Shown here piece after piece: positions 7,979-17,089 of a stretch of 54,779 nucleotides of DNA; the stretch's first letter is position 1; every line of letters starts with the position of its first letter. The DNA lies in assembly GCA_910586895.1 (NCBI GenBank), contig CAJUIW010000011.1, positions 1 through 54,779 on the forward strand, written 5' to 3'. The position numbers were made by a program, and so were the translations under genes. Source of the stretch: an uncultured Muribaculaceae bacterium. Its GTDB lineage: Bacteria > Bacteroidota > Bacteroidia > Bacteroidales > Muribaculaceae. The notes beneath the pieces were generated by a model that searched no databases, was not told where the DNA came from, and saw nothing but the letters and a program-made list of their open reading frames with translations.

Positions 7979-9616
7979 TTACATCATGCCGCCCATGCCA
8001 CCCATTCCGGGAGCGGGCATTGCGGGAGCAGGATTCTCCTCTTTCTTCTCAGCTATGACGCATTCGGTGGTGAGGAACATGCCGGCAATTGATGCGGCAT
8101 TTTCAAGAGCCACGCGGGTCACCTTGGCAGGGTCAATGACACCGGCTGCCATAAGGTTTTCATAGCGGTCAGCGCGGGCGTTGTAACCGAAGTCGGCAGT
8201 GCCTTCTTTTACTTTCTGAACTACTACGGCACCTTCAACACCGGCATTTGCCACAATCTGGCGGAGCGGCTCCTCGATGGCGCGCTTAACGATGAGTATA
8301 CCTGTGGTTTCATCGTCGTTGTCGCCTTTGAGGTCCTCAAGCTTGGCAACGCAGCGGATGTAAGCGACACCTCCACCGGGAACGATACCCTCGGCTATGG
8401 CAGCGCGGGTAGCTGAAAGAGCGTCGTCAACGCGGTCCTTCTTCTCCTTCATCTCTACTTCGCTGGGAGCGCCGATATGAAGAACGGCAACACCGCCGGC
8501 GAGCTTGGCCAGGCGTTCCTGAAGCTTCTCACGGTCGTAGTCGCTGGTGGTCTGGGCAATCTGAGCCTTTATCTGAGCAACACGTGCGGCAATGGCGTCC
8601 TTTGAACCTGAGCCATTGATGATGGTGGTGTTCTCTTTGTTGACTTCGATTTTTTCGGCGCGTCCGAGATAGTCGACAGTAGCGCTTTCGAGCTTCATGC
8701 CCTTCTCTTCAGAGATGACCACGCCACCGGTGAGGATAGCGATATCTTCGAGCATCTCCTTGCGGCGGTCGCCGAATCCGGGAGCTTTGACGGCGCAGAT
8801 TTTCAGAGAACCACGCAGGCGGTTGACAACGAGGGTGGCAAGTGCTTCCTGGTCAACATCCTCGGCTATGATAAGCAGCGGACGTCCGCTCTGTGCTGAA
8901 GCTTCGAGGATGGGGAGAAGGTCCTTGAGGTTGGATATCTTCTTGTCGTAGAGAAGTACGTAGGGGCTGTCCATCTCGCACTCCATCTTTTCGGTATTGG
9001 TCACGAAGTAGGGTGAGATGTAGCCGCGGTCAAACTGCATGCCTTCGACAATGTCGACGGTAGTTTCAGTGCCCTTGGCTTCGTCAACGGTGATGACACC
9101 TTCCTTCTTCACTTTCTTCATAGCCTCGGCAATAAGGCGGCCTATGGCTTCATCATTGTTGGCTGAAATACGGGCCACATCCTCAATCTTCTTGAAATCG
9201 TCGCCTACTTCCTCGGCCATACCCTTGATGTTCTCTACCACTACGGCCACTGCTTTGTCGATACCACGCTTGATGTCCATGGGGTTGGCACCGGCGGCAA
9301 CGTTCTTGAGGCCTACATTGATAATGCTCTGAGCAAGCACGGTAGCGGTTGTGGTACCGTCGCCGGCATCATCACCGGTCTTTGAAGCCACTTCCTTCAC
9401 GAGCTGTGCACCCATGTTCTGGAAGGGATCCTCGAGTTCTACTTCGCGGGCCACACTCACACCATCCTTGGTGATGTGGGGAGCACCGAATTTCTTCTCA
9501 ATGATTACGTTACGACCTTTCGGGCCGAGGGTCACCTTTACGGCATCGGCCAGAGCGTCAACACCTTTCTTAAGCTCTTCACGAGCCTTTATTTCAAATT
9601 TTATTTCTTTTGCCAT
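7979..9616 (-). CDS. groEL: Chaperonin GroEL (Hsp60)
   Basis: 545 residues, the usual GroEL length. It begins MAKEIKFEIKAREELKKGVD and contains the hallmark segments KVTLGPKGRNV, GDGTTTATVLAQ and GIVPGGGVAY. It ends with the Gly-Met-rich flexible tail GMGGMGGMM typical of the inner chamber terminus. GroEL forms the double heptameric ring that folds proteins in the cytoplasm using ATP, capped by GroES. It lies 18 nt downstream of groES in the same operon, the standard groESL arrangement. Confidence 0.99.
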   Translation of the reverse strand: MAKEIKFEIKAREELKKGVDALADAVKVTLGPKGRNVIIEKKFGAPHITKDGVSVAREVELEDPFQNMGAQLVKEVASKTGDDAGDGTTTATVLAQSIINVGLKNVAAGANPMDIKRGIDKAVAVVVENIKGMAEEVGDDFKKIEDVARISANNDEAIGRLIAEAMKKVKKEGVITVDEAKGTETTVDIVEGMQFDRGYISPYFVTNTEKMECEMDSPYVLLYDKKISNLKDLLPILEASAQSGRPLLIIAEDVDQEALATLVVNRLRGSLKICAVKAPGFGDRRKEMLEDIAILTGGVVISEEKGMKLESATVDYLGRAEKIEVNKENTTIINGSGSKDAIAARVAQIKAQIAQTTSDYDREKLQERLAKLAGGVAVLHIGAPSEVEMKEKKDRVDDALSATRAAIAEGIVPGGGVAYIRCVAKLEDLKGDNDDETTGILIVKRAIEEPLRQIVANAGVEGAVVVQKVKEGTADFGYNARADRYENLMAAGVIDPAKVTRVALENAASIAGMFLTTECVIAEKKEENPAPAMPAPGMGGMGGMM

Positions 9617-9634
9617 GATGATTCGGTATTAATG

Positions 9635-9910
9635 TTAAGCTTCGATTTTGGCCAGAACATCGCTCTGACGCATTATAAGATATTTTTCACCTTCAAACTC
9701 TATTTCCGAGCCGGAGTATTTGCCATAAAAAACGGTATCGCCTTCGGCAAGTTCCATTTTCTCGTCAGCAGTGCCACAACCTGCAGCCACTACTGTGCCT
9801 TTAAGCGGTTTTTCCTTAGCGGAATCGGGAATGATGATGCCGCCTACTGTTACTTCCTCAGCTGCTACGGGAGCAATGAGTACTCTGTCGGCCAATGGTT
9901 TAAGTTTCAT
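9635..9910 (-). CDS. groES: Co-chaperonin GroES (Hsp10)
   Basis: 91 residues, beginning MKLKPLADRVLIAPV. It has the mobile-loop region EEVTVGGIIIPDSAKEKP that contacts GroEL and the beta-barrel core with GDTVFYGKYSGSEI. It forms the heptameric lid of the GroEL folding chamber. It is the first gene of groESL. A possible sigma-54-type promoter lies about 60 nt upstream, and I see neither a CIRCE element nor a clear TAnnTTTG box on this strand. Confidence 0.98.
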   Translation of the reverse strand: MKLKPLADRVLIAPVAAEEVTVGGIIIPDSAKEKPLKGTVVAAGCGTADEKMELAEGDTVFYGKYSGSEIEFEGEKYLIMRQSDVLAKIEA

Positions 9911-9970
9911 AATGAATTAAGTATGTTATTTGGTTATAATTATAATTAGTATTTGTTCTGACTTATACAA

Positions 9971-9986
9971 TGCACATGTCGTGCCA
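9971..9986 (-). promoter_or_regulatory. Candidate sigma-54 (-24/-12) promoter for groESL
   Basis: On the - strand the sequence reads TGGCACG-acat-GTGCA. The sigma-54 consensus is TGGCACG-N4-TTGC(A/T), so this matches at every position except the first T of the -12 element, with exact spacing. Transcription would start near 9960, giving a leader of about 50 nt before groES. The surroundings also contain an inverted TGCAC...GTGCA pair, so an operator or hairpin is the alternative reading. Moderate confidence, resting only on motif match and position. Confidence 0.45.
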
Positions 9987-10095
9987 AAGTGCAAACATGA
10001 CACTCTGACTGACAAAATGGCAAATCCTGTCCGCCACGTTCGGATGCCGGAGGATAAACAATCGGATGAAATAAAAGTTGGAGCGACGGCTGAGC

Positions 10096-10827
10096 TCAAA
10101 CTTTCTCAGCGGGAAGTGCTGAAGCTATGGCTGCCCTGGTTGACTCCATCAGGGTGGTGAGGTCATGTCCTTTTCCCGGCTCGGGGAACACCGGCTTGTG
10201 GATGGTGAGGGTTATGGTGCCCCAATGGGGTATCTTGGCCCAGCGGGGGAGCACATCGTAAGCACCGTCGATAGTGATTGGCACTACGGGGAGGTCAAAC
10301 TCCGTGGCAAGCATATAGGCGCCTTTCTTGAAGCGGTGCATCCGTCCGTCGGGGGTGCGGGCTCCTTCGGGAAACACTACCAGCGACATCCCTCCGCTCA
10401 GCAGCGACTCGGCGCGTTGCATGGTGTGGCGCAGACGCGCCGGAGTGCGGTTGTCCACGTATATCTGATGAGCCTTTTCACAAGCATAACCTACAAGTGG
10501 AATACGGCGCAGCGAAGCCTTCATCATCCACCTGAAGTTGTGGCCGAGCCATCCCGATATGGCAAAAATGTCGTAGGCTCCCGTATGATTCGCCACAAAT
10601 ACGTACGATGTGTTCGGGTCGATGTTTTCCCTACCCTTGACACGCACTCTTACCAGCGTGGCCCAGCAGAAAACTTTGGCCCAGATATGCTGCGGCCAGT
10701 AGCCGCTCCAATGGCCGGCGCCTATTGCGGTGCCTATAATGGTGGTCAACGCAGTGAGGATGGTGCTCACAAGCAGTACGGGCACCATGATGATCAGTTG
10801 GTATATGCGGTAGAGAAAAAGCTTCAT
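10096..10827 (-). CDS. plsC: 1-acyl-sn-glycerol-3-phosphate acyltransferase (PlsC family)
   Basis: 243 residues from the ATG at 10827; an upstream TTG would add seven residues but lies before the likely transcription start. An N-terminal membrane segment (about residues 10-36) is followed by the acyltransferase motif NHTGAYD, with His81 and Asp86 as the HX4D catalytic pair. Then comes VVFPEGARTPDG, which binds the glycerol phosphate, and VVPITIDGAYDVLP. The enzyme adds the second acyl chain to lysophosphatidic acid to make phosphatidic acid at the inner membrane. The family also includes ornithine-lipid and other acyltransferases, so the exact acceptor is inferred. It diverges from the S9 peptidase gene and has its own promoter. 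Confidence 0.88.
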   Translation of the reverse strand: MKLFLYRIYQLIIMVPVLLVSTILTALTTIIGTAIGAGHWSGYWPQHIWAKVFCWATLVRVRVKGRENIDPNTSYVFVANHTGAYDIFAISGWLGHNFRWMMKASLRRIPLVGYACEKAHQIYVDNRTPARLRHTMQRAESLLSGGMSLVVFPEGARTPDGRMHRFKKGAYMLATEFDLPVVPITIDGAYDVLPRWAKIPHWGTITLTIHKPVFPEPGKGHDLTTLMESTRAAIASALPAEKV

Positions 10828-10831
10828 GTGA

Positions 10832-10862
10832 CAAAGGTACTGCCACAAATTGAAAAATCAAA
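10832..10862 (-). promoter_or_regulatory. Bacteroidetes-type promoter of plsC
   Basis: On the - strand TTTG (10862-10859) is followed by 19 nt and TAccTTTG (10839-10832), a full match to the -33/-7 consensus with ideal spacing. The -7 box ends only 4 nt before the ATG, so the transcript would have almost no leader. This supports the ATG at 10827 over the upstream TTG. Confidence 0.75.
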
Positions 10863-10880
10863 AGGTAGGGGAGGATTATA

Positions 10881-10911
10881 TTGTGGAATTTATCAGTTTC
10901 AATTAATTTTG
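10881..10911 (+). promoter_or_regulatory. Bacteroidetes-type promoter of the S9 peptidase gene
   Basis: TTG at 10881-10883 (aTTG against TTTG), a 20-nt spacer, then TAatTTTG at 10904-10911. The leader would be about 45 nt. It lies back to back with the plsC promoter, with about 18 bp between the two -33 elements. Confidence 0.7.
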
Positions 10912-10959
10912 CAGAACAGATTGTAATAAACAGATAATAACCATACATCACATTAAACC

Positions 10960-13398
10960 ATGAGATATGCTATTCTGTTCCCGGCACTCGGGGCTGCCAT
11001 GACGGTGGCTGCCGGAGTTGTGCCGGTGAATGAATTCGATTACTATGGGCCATATCCGGTGAGCGCGCCTCTTATGATTGACTCGCTGGATGTGAATTCA
11101 AAGCCATACGGTATTTCATCGCTTCTGAACCAGCCTATAGAGGTCAACGCCCAGTCTCCTTCGGGAGCTCGCCGCAGCGGTCCGCTTGCCCCCGGCTATG
11201 ATGCCGGCGCTGCCATGCACATGCTTGCGTTCACAGTGGACGCCAAGGGATACGCGGCTCCGAAGCTGAAGGTAAGCGGACTGAAGGATTACAAGGTAAT
11301 GGTCGATGGTAAGGCCGTGGAAGGTGATCTGCGCCTTACCCCGTCGTCGCACCGCGTGGTCATAAAATATGTGTCTGACCCGTCACGGACCGACAGTCTG
11401 AATGTAACGCTTGAGGGAGCCGACAACCTGAAGATCAGTTCCGGTGAAAAACGCCTTTACAGCATGAGCGATGTTACTGACGGTACACGTATATCCGAAA
11501 CTGAGATCTCGCCTGACGGACGCTTCATGATCACTCCCTACTATACTACTGATCAGAATGGAAACGTGACATGGCTGTGGCGTATGTACGATGTAGCCAC
11601 CGGCCGTTTGCTCTCAACCACAAATACACCTATCCGTTGGATGCCTCTTACCACACGCTATTATCTGACACGTCCGGCCGTTGGGGGACGCTCGCTGATA
11701 GCCGTTAATCCAGTGGATGGCAAGGAGGATGTGCTGGTGCCCCTTATGCCATCAGGCAATTTCATGATCACGCCTGATGAAAAGAAGCTGATCATAACTA
11801 CCGTTCAGGAAGGCCCGAAAGAGGATAAGGATGTGTATCAGGTGCTGGTGCCTGACGACCGTCAGCCTGGATGGCGCAACAGAAACGTACTGTCGATATA
11901 TGATATAGCCTCAGGAGTGCTCACTCCCATCACTTACGGTCATCGCGCCCTGCGGCTGCTTGACGTGTCGGACGATGCTTCCCACCTGCTGCTTTCCGTA
12001 CATGAAAACCGACTTGAGAAGCGCCCCACTACTCTTGCCACCATACTGTCGCTTGACCTGAACACAATGAAGACTGACACTATTGTGGCCCGCGACGGAT
12101 TTATCGGCGGAGGAATATATTCGCCTGATGGAACGGAAATACTTCTCTCCGGTTCGCCCGAATCGCTTGGCGGTATCGGAAATGTCGTACCTGAGGGCCG
12201 TGTGCCAAGTATGGTTGATGAACAACTGTACATACGTCGATCCAATGGTAGTATAGAACCTCTGACACGTGACTTCAATCCGAGTGTAACTACCTACAAG
12301 TGGAGTCGCGCTGACGGCCAGATATATTTCATGGCTGAAAACCGCGACTGCGTGAGCCTATACCGCATGAATCCGAAGACCGGTAAGATAATGCAGATTC
12401 CAGGCACAGAGGAACTCGTGCGCGGATTCTCACTTCCCCGTACCGGAAACATGATGGCTTATATCGGGCAGGGTGCCAGCAATCCTGACCGTCTGTATAC
12501 TCTCGATACACGCAAGCTCAAGTCAAAGCTTATTGATGAACCTATGCGTGAGAGTCTGGCCGACGTTAAACTCGGGCAGTGCGAGGGATGGACTTTTGTC
12601 AACTCACGTGGCGACAGCATCTGCGGACGTTTCTATCTTCCGCCGGATTTTGATGCTACCCGTAAATATCCCATGATAGTGAATTATTACGGAGGCTGCA
12701 GCCCGACGAGCCGCAACTTCGAAAGCCGCTATCCGCATCATGCCTACGCCGCACAGGATTATGTGGTGCTGGTGCTTGAACCGAGTGGCGCTACCGGCTT
12801 CGGTCAGGAATTCTCATCGCGCCATGTCAACACTGCCGGTAAGGGTGTGGCCGAGGATATCATAGAGGGTACCCGCCGTTTTTGCGAGGAGCATCAGTAT
12901 GTCGATACCGCCCGTATAGGCTGTATCGGGGCATCCTACGGAGGCTTCATGACCCAGTATCTGCAGACGCTGACCCCGATGTTTGCCGCCGCGGTGTCGC
13001 ACGCCGGTATCAGTGACCACTCCAGCTACTGGGGCGAGGGCTACTGGGGATATTCATACAGTGAGGTGGCTATGGCCAATTCATACCCGTGGGCTGATCC
13101 GGATCTGTTTGTAAAGCAGAGCCCGCTGTTCCGTGCCGACAAGATACATACTCCGCTGCTGTTTGTCCATGGTGATGCCGATAAGAATGTACCTCCGGGC
13201 GAAAGCATCCAGATGTTCACCGCGCTTAAGCTGCTCGGCCGTCCCACGGCATTGGTGCAGGTTACAGGCGAGGACCATCACATCATGAACTATTCGAAAC
13301 GTCTGAAATGGCAGGACACTATATTTGCATGGTTTGCAAAATACCTGAAGGACGATTCATCATGGTGGGATGCCATGTATCCTGAAAAATCGCTCTGA
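10960..13398 (+). CDS. S9 family prolyl oligopeptidase / dipeptidyl-peptidase-like serine peptidase
   Basis: 812 residues. A short hydrophobic N-terminus (MRYAILFPALGAAMTVAAG) is likely a signal peptide. A region of about 500 residues with repeated blade-like strands then suggests a beta-propeller, for example SPDGRFMITPYY and SPDGTEILLSG. The C-terminal alpha/beta-hydrolase domain carries the triad: Ser659 in GASYGGF, Asp741 in HGDADKNVPP and His773 in GEDHHIMN. Such enzymes remove dipeptides or cut short peptides in the periplasm, feeding amino-acid or peptide uptake. Substrate preference, for example post-proline cleavage, cannot be read from the sequence. Single gene with its own promoter and terminator. 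Confidence 0.92.
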   Translation: MRYAILFPALGAAMTVAAGVVPVNEFDYYGPYPVSAPLMIDSLDVNSKPYGISSLLNQPIEVNAQSPSGARRSGPLAPGYDAGAAMHMLAFTVDAKGYAAPKLKVSGLKDYKVMVDGKAVEGDLRLTPSSHRVVIKYVSDPSRTDSLNVTLEGADNLKISSGEKRLYSMSDVTDGTRISETEISPDGRFMITPYYTTDQNGNVTWLWRMYDVATGRLLSTTNTPIRWMPLTTRYYLTRPAVGGRSLIAVNPVDGKEDVLVPLMPSGNFMITPDEKKLIITTVQEGPKEDKDVYQVLVPDDRQPGWRNRNVLSIYDIASGVLTPITYGHRALRLLDVSDDASHLLLSVHENRLEKRPTTLATILSLDLNTMKTDTIVARDGFIGGGIYSPDGTEILLSGSPESLGGIGNVVPEGRVPSMVDEQLYIRRSNGSIEPLTRDFNPSVTTYKWSRADGQIYFMAENRDCVSLYRMNPKTGKIMQIPGTEELVRGFSLPRTGNMMAYIGQGASNPDRLYTLDTRKLKSKLIDEPMRESLADVKLGQCEGWTFVNSRGDSICGRFYLPPDFDATRKYPMIVNYYGGCSPTSRNFESRYPHHAYAAQDYVVLVLEPSGATGFGQEFSSRHVNTAGKGVAEDIIEGTRRFCEEHQYVDTARIGCIGASYGGFMTQYLQTLTPMFAAAVSHAGISDHSSYWGEGYWGYSYSEVAMANSYPWADPDLFVKQSPLFRADKIHTPLLFVHGDADKNVPPGESIQMFTALKLLGRPTALVQVTGEDHHIMNYSKRLKWQDTIFAWFAKYLKDDSSWWDAMYPEKSL

Positions 13399-13424
13399 TA
13401 TCCCAACAGATTGTCATACAATAC

Positions 13425-13457
13425 CGGCCCGGAACTGCTGAATGTGGTTCCGGGCCG
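13425..13457 (+). terminator. Terminator after the S9 peptidase gene
   Basis: An 11-bp perfect stem, CGGCCCGGAAC (13425-13435) with GTTCCGGGCCG (13447-13457), and an 11-nt loop. It starts 27 bp after the stop codon. The U-tract is poor (tactgttaag), so termination may be partial. Confidence 0.65.
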
Positions 13458-13532
13458 TACTGTTAAGTGGATAAAGCGGCGAAAAAATGGAGAAAAATCT
13501 ATTTCAGGAGCTGAAAATCCATGAAAAATTCT

Positions 13533-13540
13533 TAACTTTG
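13533..13540 (+). promoter_or_regulatory. guaB promoter -7 box
   Basis: TAacTTTG lies 25 nt before the guaB ATG. The -33 region 19 nt upstream reads gctg instead of TTTG, so only half the consensus is met. It lies beyond the upstream terminator, consistent with an independent promoter. Confidence 0.55.
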
Positions 13541-13565
13541 CATGCAATAAATTTTAATCCTCGTT

Positions 13566-15044
13566 ATGTCATTTATTGCAGAAAAAGTGAAGATGGACGG
13601 TCTGACATTTGACGATGTCCTTCTTATTCCGGCTTATTCGGAGGTCCTTCCCAAGGAAGTAAATCTACAATCAAAATTTTCACGTAACATCACACTTAAT
13701 GTGCCTCTTGTTTCGGCGGCTATGGATACCGTTACCGAGGCCCGTCTTGCCATCGCCATAGCGCGCGAGGGGGGTATCGGTGTTATCCATAAGAATATGA
13801 CCATTGCCGAACAGGCCCGTCAGGTACATGCGGTGAAGCGTGCCGAAAATGGCATGATATATGACCCTGTGACCATCAAGCGCGGCAGTACCGTGGCTGA
13901 TGCACTGGCCATGATGGAGGAATACCATATAGGCGGAATACCCGTAGTTGATGATGACCGCATGCTTGTAGGCATTGTCACCAACCGCGACCTCCGCTTC
14001 GAACGTGACCTTACCCGTAAGATTGACGAGGTGATGACCTCGGAGAATCTGGTAACCACCACACAGTCAACCAATCTTGAAGAAGCATCCGACATTCTTC
14101 AGCGCCATAAGATTGAGAAGCTCCCCGTAGTTGATTCAGAAGGTCGTCTGGTAGGATTGGTCACTTATAAGGATATCACCAAAGCCAAAGATAAGCCCAA
14201 TGCATGTAAGGATGCGCTCGGACGTCTGCGTGTGGCTGCCGGTATCGGTGTCACAGCCGATTCGCTTGAACGTGCGGAAGCTCTTGTCAACGCCGGTGTT
14301 GACGCTATCGTGATCGATACAGCTCATGGTCATACCCGCGGTGTGGTGCAGGTGCTCAAGGAAGTGAAAGCGCGATTCCCGCAGATTGATGTAGTGGTAG
14401 GAAATATAGCTACCGGTGAGGCTGCCCGCTATCTTGCTGAAAACGGTGCTGATGGTGTGAAGGTAGGCATCGGCCCCGGTTCGATATGCACCACCCGTGT
14501 GATAGCCGGAGTAGGCGTGCCTCAGCTTTCGGCCATTTATGAAGTGGCCAAGGCTCTTGAAGGTACCGGTGTGCCTCTGATTGCTGACGGCGGTATCCGT
14601 TATTCCGGCGATATTGTGAAGGCTCTTGCAGCCGGAGCATGGTCAGTGATGATGGGCGGAATGCTGGCCGGTGTGGAGGAAAGCCCCGGTGAAACCATCA
14701 TATACAACGGACGTAAGTATAAAGCTTACCGTGGAATGGGCTCGCTTGAAGCTATGGAGAAGGGCTCGAAGGACCGTTACTTCCAGGCCGGAGAGGCTGA
14801 TGTGAAGAAGCTCGTTCCTGAAGGAATTGCAGCACGAGTGCCTTACAAGGGAAGCCTTTTCGAGGTTACTTATCAGATGCTCGGCGGTCTGCGTGCCGGA
14901 ATGGGATATTGCGGAGCTCCGAATATCGAACGTCTGCATGATGCGAAGTTCACCCGCATAACCAATGCCGGTGTGGCTGAGAGTCATCCTCATGATGTTG
15001 CCATCACAAGCGAGGCTCCCAACTACAGTGCATCACATCAATAA
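13566..15044 (+). CDS. guaB: IMP dehydrogenase
   Basis: 492 residues, normal for bacterial GuaB. It begins with the catalytic barrel (LTFDDVLLIPAYSEVLP). A pair of CBS domains at about residues 95-215 (GIPVVDDDRMLVGIVTNRDL, then KLPVVDSEGRLVGLVTYKD) can sense adenine and guanine nucleotides. The barrel then resumes with GVKVGIGPGSICTTR, where Cys308 is the residue that attacks IMP, and the mobile-flap region with YRGMGSLEAM. The enzyme converts IMP to XMP with NAD+, the committed step to guanine nucleotides. A terminator follows, so it is probably monocistronic. Confidence 0.98.
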   Translation: MSFIAEKVKMDGLTFDDVLLIPAYSEVLPKEVNLQSKFSRNITLNVPLVSAAMDTVTEARLAIAIAREGGIGVIHKNMTIAEQARQVHAVKRAENGMIYDPVTIKRGSTVADALAMMEEYHIGGIPVVDDDRMLVGIVTNRDLRFERDLTRKIDEVMTSENLVTTTQSTNLEEASDILQRHKIEKLPVVDSEGRLVGLVTYKDITKAKDKPNACKDALGRLRVAAGIGVTADSLERAEALVNAGVDAIVIDTAHGHTRGVVQVLKEVKARFPQIDVVVGNIATGEAARYLAENGADGVKVGIGPGSICTTRVIAGVGVPQLSAIYEVAKALEGTGVPLIADGGIRYSGDIVKALAAGAWSVMMGGMLAGVEESPGETIIYNGRKYKAYRGMGSLEAMEKGSKDRYFQAGEADVKKLVPEGIAARVPYKGSLFEVTYQMLGGLRAGMGYCGAPNIERLHDAKFTRITNAGVAESHPHDVAITSEAPNYSASHQ

Positions 15045-15068
15045 CGATTTACTGCAATAAGAAATATA

Positions 15069-15092
15069 ATAACGCGGCGAGAGCCGCGTTAT
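15069..15092 (+). terminator. Terminator after guaB
   Basis: A 10-bp stem, ATAACGCGGC-type arms at 15069-15078 and 15083-15092 around a gaga loop, is followed by atatttt. It lies 25 bp after the guaB stop and 25 bp before the next start, so it separates guaB from the chaperone genes. Confidence 0.8.
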
Positions 15093-15116
15093 ATATTTTG
15101 TGACCATACGAATTAA

Positions 15117-17006
15117 ATGATGAAAAAGAATCTGCTTTTCACTATGGCCGTTTCGGCTATGGCAGTGCTTGCGGCAGTGGCCGCTGCACCTGACCCTGTG
15201 TTGATGAATATTGCCGGAAAGGATGTTCATAAAAGTGAATTTGAATATCTTTATAACAAAAATAATTTACAGCAACAGCAGAGCCAGAGCATTGATGAAT
15301 ATCTGGGAATGTTCATTGACTATAAGCTGAAAGTAGCTGCGGCGGAGGCTGCCGGACTTGACACTATGGCTTCATTCCGTGACGAGATGGCCCGATATGC
15401 CAAGGAACTTGCCCGTCCTTACCTCAAGGATGCGGCGGTAGAGGACAGCATAGCGCGGGTTACTTATGACCATATGCTGAAAAATGTGGATATCAATCAT
15501 CTTATGGTGGCCGACAAGCATCTGGCCGACAGTCTGCGTCAGCTCCTCGAATCAGGTGCCGACTGGGCGGATCTGGCGGTAAAGTATTCTACCGACCCTT
15601 CAGCCAAGACTAATGGCGGCCATATCGGCTACATCAGTTCCGGTACATTCCCCTGGAGCTTTGAGAAGGTGGTGTATGATACTCCGGTAGGAGGCATGTC
15701 GCATGTATTCCGCACGCAATACGGCTATCATATAATTAAAGTGAACGGTGGGCGTCCTGACAGGGGAGAGGTGAAAGTGCGCCATATTCTTAAACTGACC
15801 AGAGGTGCCGATGCTGACACACTTCAGAAACTCCATGAGATTGACTCTATATATCAGGTGTTGAAAAATGGTGCTGATTTCAAGGAGGTGGCATCGCGTG
15901 AGACGGAAGATCCTTCGGGTAAGAATAACGGAGGCGATCTGGACTGGTTCAGTACCGGACGCATGGTGCCCCAGTTTGAAGCCGCATCTTTTGCTCTGAA
16001 GGATGGCGAATTGTCAGCCCCTGTGCGTACCGCTTACGGCTACCATCTGATACTCAAGGAGGGAAGCCGTCAGCGCAAGCCGTTTGAGGATATGCGCAAG
16101 GAAATCGAGGAGACTATGGCTCGCGACGAGCGTTCGCAGATGGCACAGGCCCGTGCTATTGACGGCTTTAAGGCCCGTTATAAAGCGCGCATGGACGAAA
16201 ATGTCGGTAAGGCAGTTGAGGAGGCTCTGTCGCTTTCAAACGGTAATGTTGCCAATGCCCTGCGCGTGTTGCGACAGAACAATGCTCCTGCTGGATATGT
16301 GGATGATAAGGCGGTGGTTGTTGCCGATGTCGCATCAATGCTTGCGCCCGGAATTCCACAGAATGAATTTAAGGATGTGTTCTTGGCTGCCCTCGATTAT
16401 AAACTCGGGGAGGCGGCTACTGACAGAGCAATCGCTGATCTGCCGAAAACAGAACCCTCATATGCCAATCTGATGAATGAATACCATGACGGAATACTTC
16501 TCTACGAGATAAGCAACCGTGAGGTGTGGGACAAGCCAAATACAGATAAACGTGGATTGGAGCAGTACTTCGAGGCGCATCGTAAGGATTATGCATGGGA
16601 CACCCCCCGCTATAAAGGCTATCTGATCATGGCTGAAAATGATTCGGTGGCTGATCTGGCGCGTACATATCTTGCCTCTTCAGGTGCTCCGGACGATTCT
16701 CTGGCTATTGTGCTCCGCAAGCAGATGGGTAATAATGCCAAGGTCGAGCGTGTGCTGGCTCCGCAGGGCGCTAATGCGGTTATCGACTATGTGGCATTTG
16801 GAGGCGCGCGTCCTCAGCCTGTGGGCCGTTGGGCTTCATTCGTACCATTCCGTTACCGTATCATAGCGCAGCCTGAGGAGGCCGCTGATGTCAAGGGTGC
16901 GCTAAGTGTGGACTATCAGAAGAAACTTGAGAAAGAATGGCTTGAACAGCTGCATCGTACCTATAAGGTGAAGCTTAATGAAAAGGCTATAAATCTACTT
17001 AAATGA
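15117..17006 (+). CDS. Periplasmic peptidyl-prolyl isomerase with two parvulin domains
   Basis: 629 residues; two adjacent ATG codons (15117 and 15120) are possible starts. A signal peptide, MMKKNLLFTMAVSAMAVLAAVAAA, leads into a SurA-N-like helical region (ILM-type segment VLMNIAGKDVHKSEFEYLY). Two parvulin (PpiC) domains follow: one at about residues 115-215, with DWADLAVKYSTDPSAKTNGG and YGYHIIKV, and one at about 218-325, with RHILKL, ASRETEDPSGKNNGGDLDWF and YGYHLI. The C-terminal 300 residues are less conserved. It is expected to assist outer-membrane protein folding in the periplasm. The next gene encodes a second, shorter parvulin protein, so the pair may divide the SurA task. Confidence 0.9.
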   Translation: MMKKNLLFTMAVSAMAVLAAVAAAPDPVLMNIAGKDVHKSEFEYLYNKNNLQQQQSQSIDEYLGMFIDYKLKVAAAEAAGLDTMASFRDEMARYAKELARPYLKDAAVEDSIARVTYDHMLKNVDINHLMVADKHLADSLRQLLESGADWADLAVKYSTDPSAKTNGGHIGYISSGTFPWSFEKVVYDTPVGGMSHVFRTQYGYHIIKVNGGRPDRGEVKVRHILKLTRGADADTLQKLHEIDSIYQVLKNGADFKEVASRETEDPSGKNNGGDLDWFSTGRMVPQFEAASFALKDGELSAPVRTAYGYHLILKEGSRQRKPFEDMRKEIEETMARDERSQMAQARAIDGFKARYKARMDENVGKAVEEALSLSNGNVANALRVLRQNNAPAGYVDDKAVVVADVASMLAPGIPQNEFKDVFLAALDYKLGEAATDRAIADLPKTEPSYANLMNEYHDGILLYEISNREVWDKPNTDKRGLEQYFEAHRKDYAWDTPRYKGYLIMAENDSVADLARTYLASSGAPDDSLAIVLRKQMGNNAKVERVLAPQGANAVIDYVAFGGARPQPVGRWASFVPFRYRIIAQPEEAADVKGALSVDYQKKLEKEWLEQLHRTYKVKLNEKAINLLK

Positions 17007-17047
17007 TAATTTCACATTCGTTAATGATGCAAATGGACAAAAATTAG

Positions 17048-17055
17048 TAATTTTG
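17048..17055 (+). promoter_or_regulatory. Possible promoter -7 box before the SurA-like gene
   Basis: TAatTTTG, 34 nt before the GTG start of the next gene. No TTTG is found 19-21 nt upstream. It could provide a second start of transcription for the downstream genes. Confidence 0.4.
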
Positions 17056-17089
17056 GCCTCATATAATTGAACATTAAACATATTCGTAA

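Noticed and set aside
9911..10095. CIRCE heat-shock operator upstream of groES
   Set aside because: No TTAGCACTC-N9-GAGTGCTAA-like inverted repeat is present.
9476..10160. Plus-strand frames across groES and its upstream region
   Set aside because: Mostly antisense to groEL/groES with no protein-like features; the 9930-10160 frame lacks family likeness and lies over the groESL control region.
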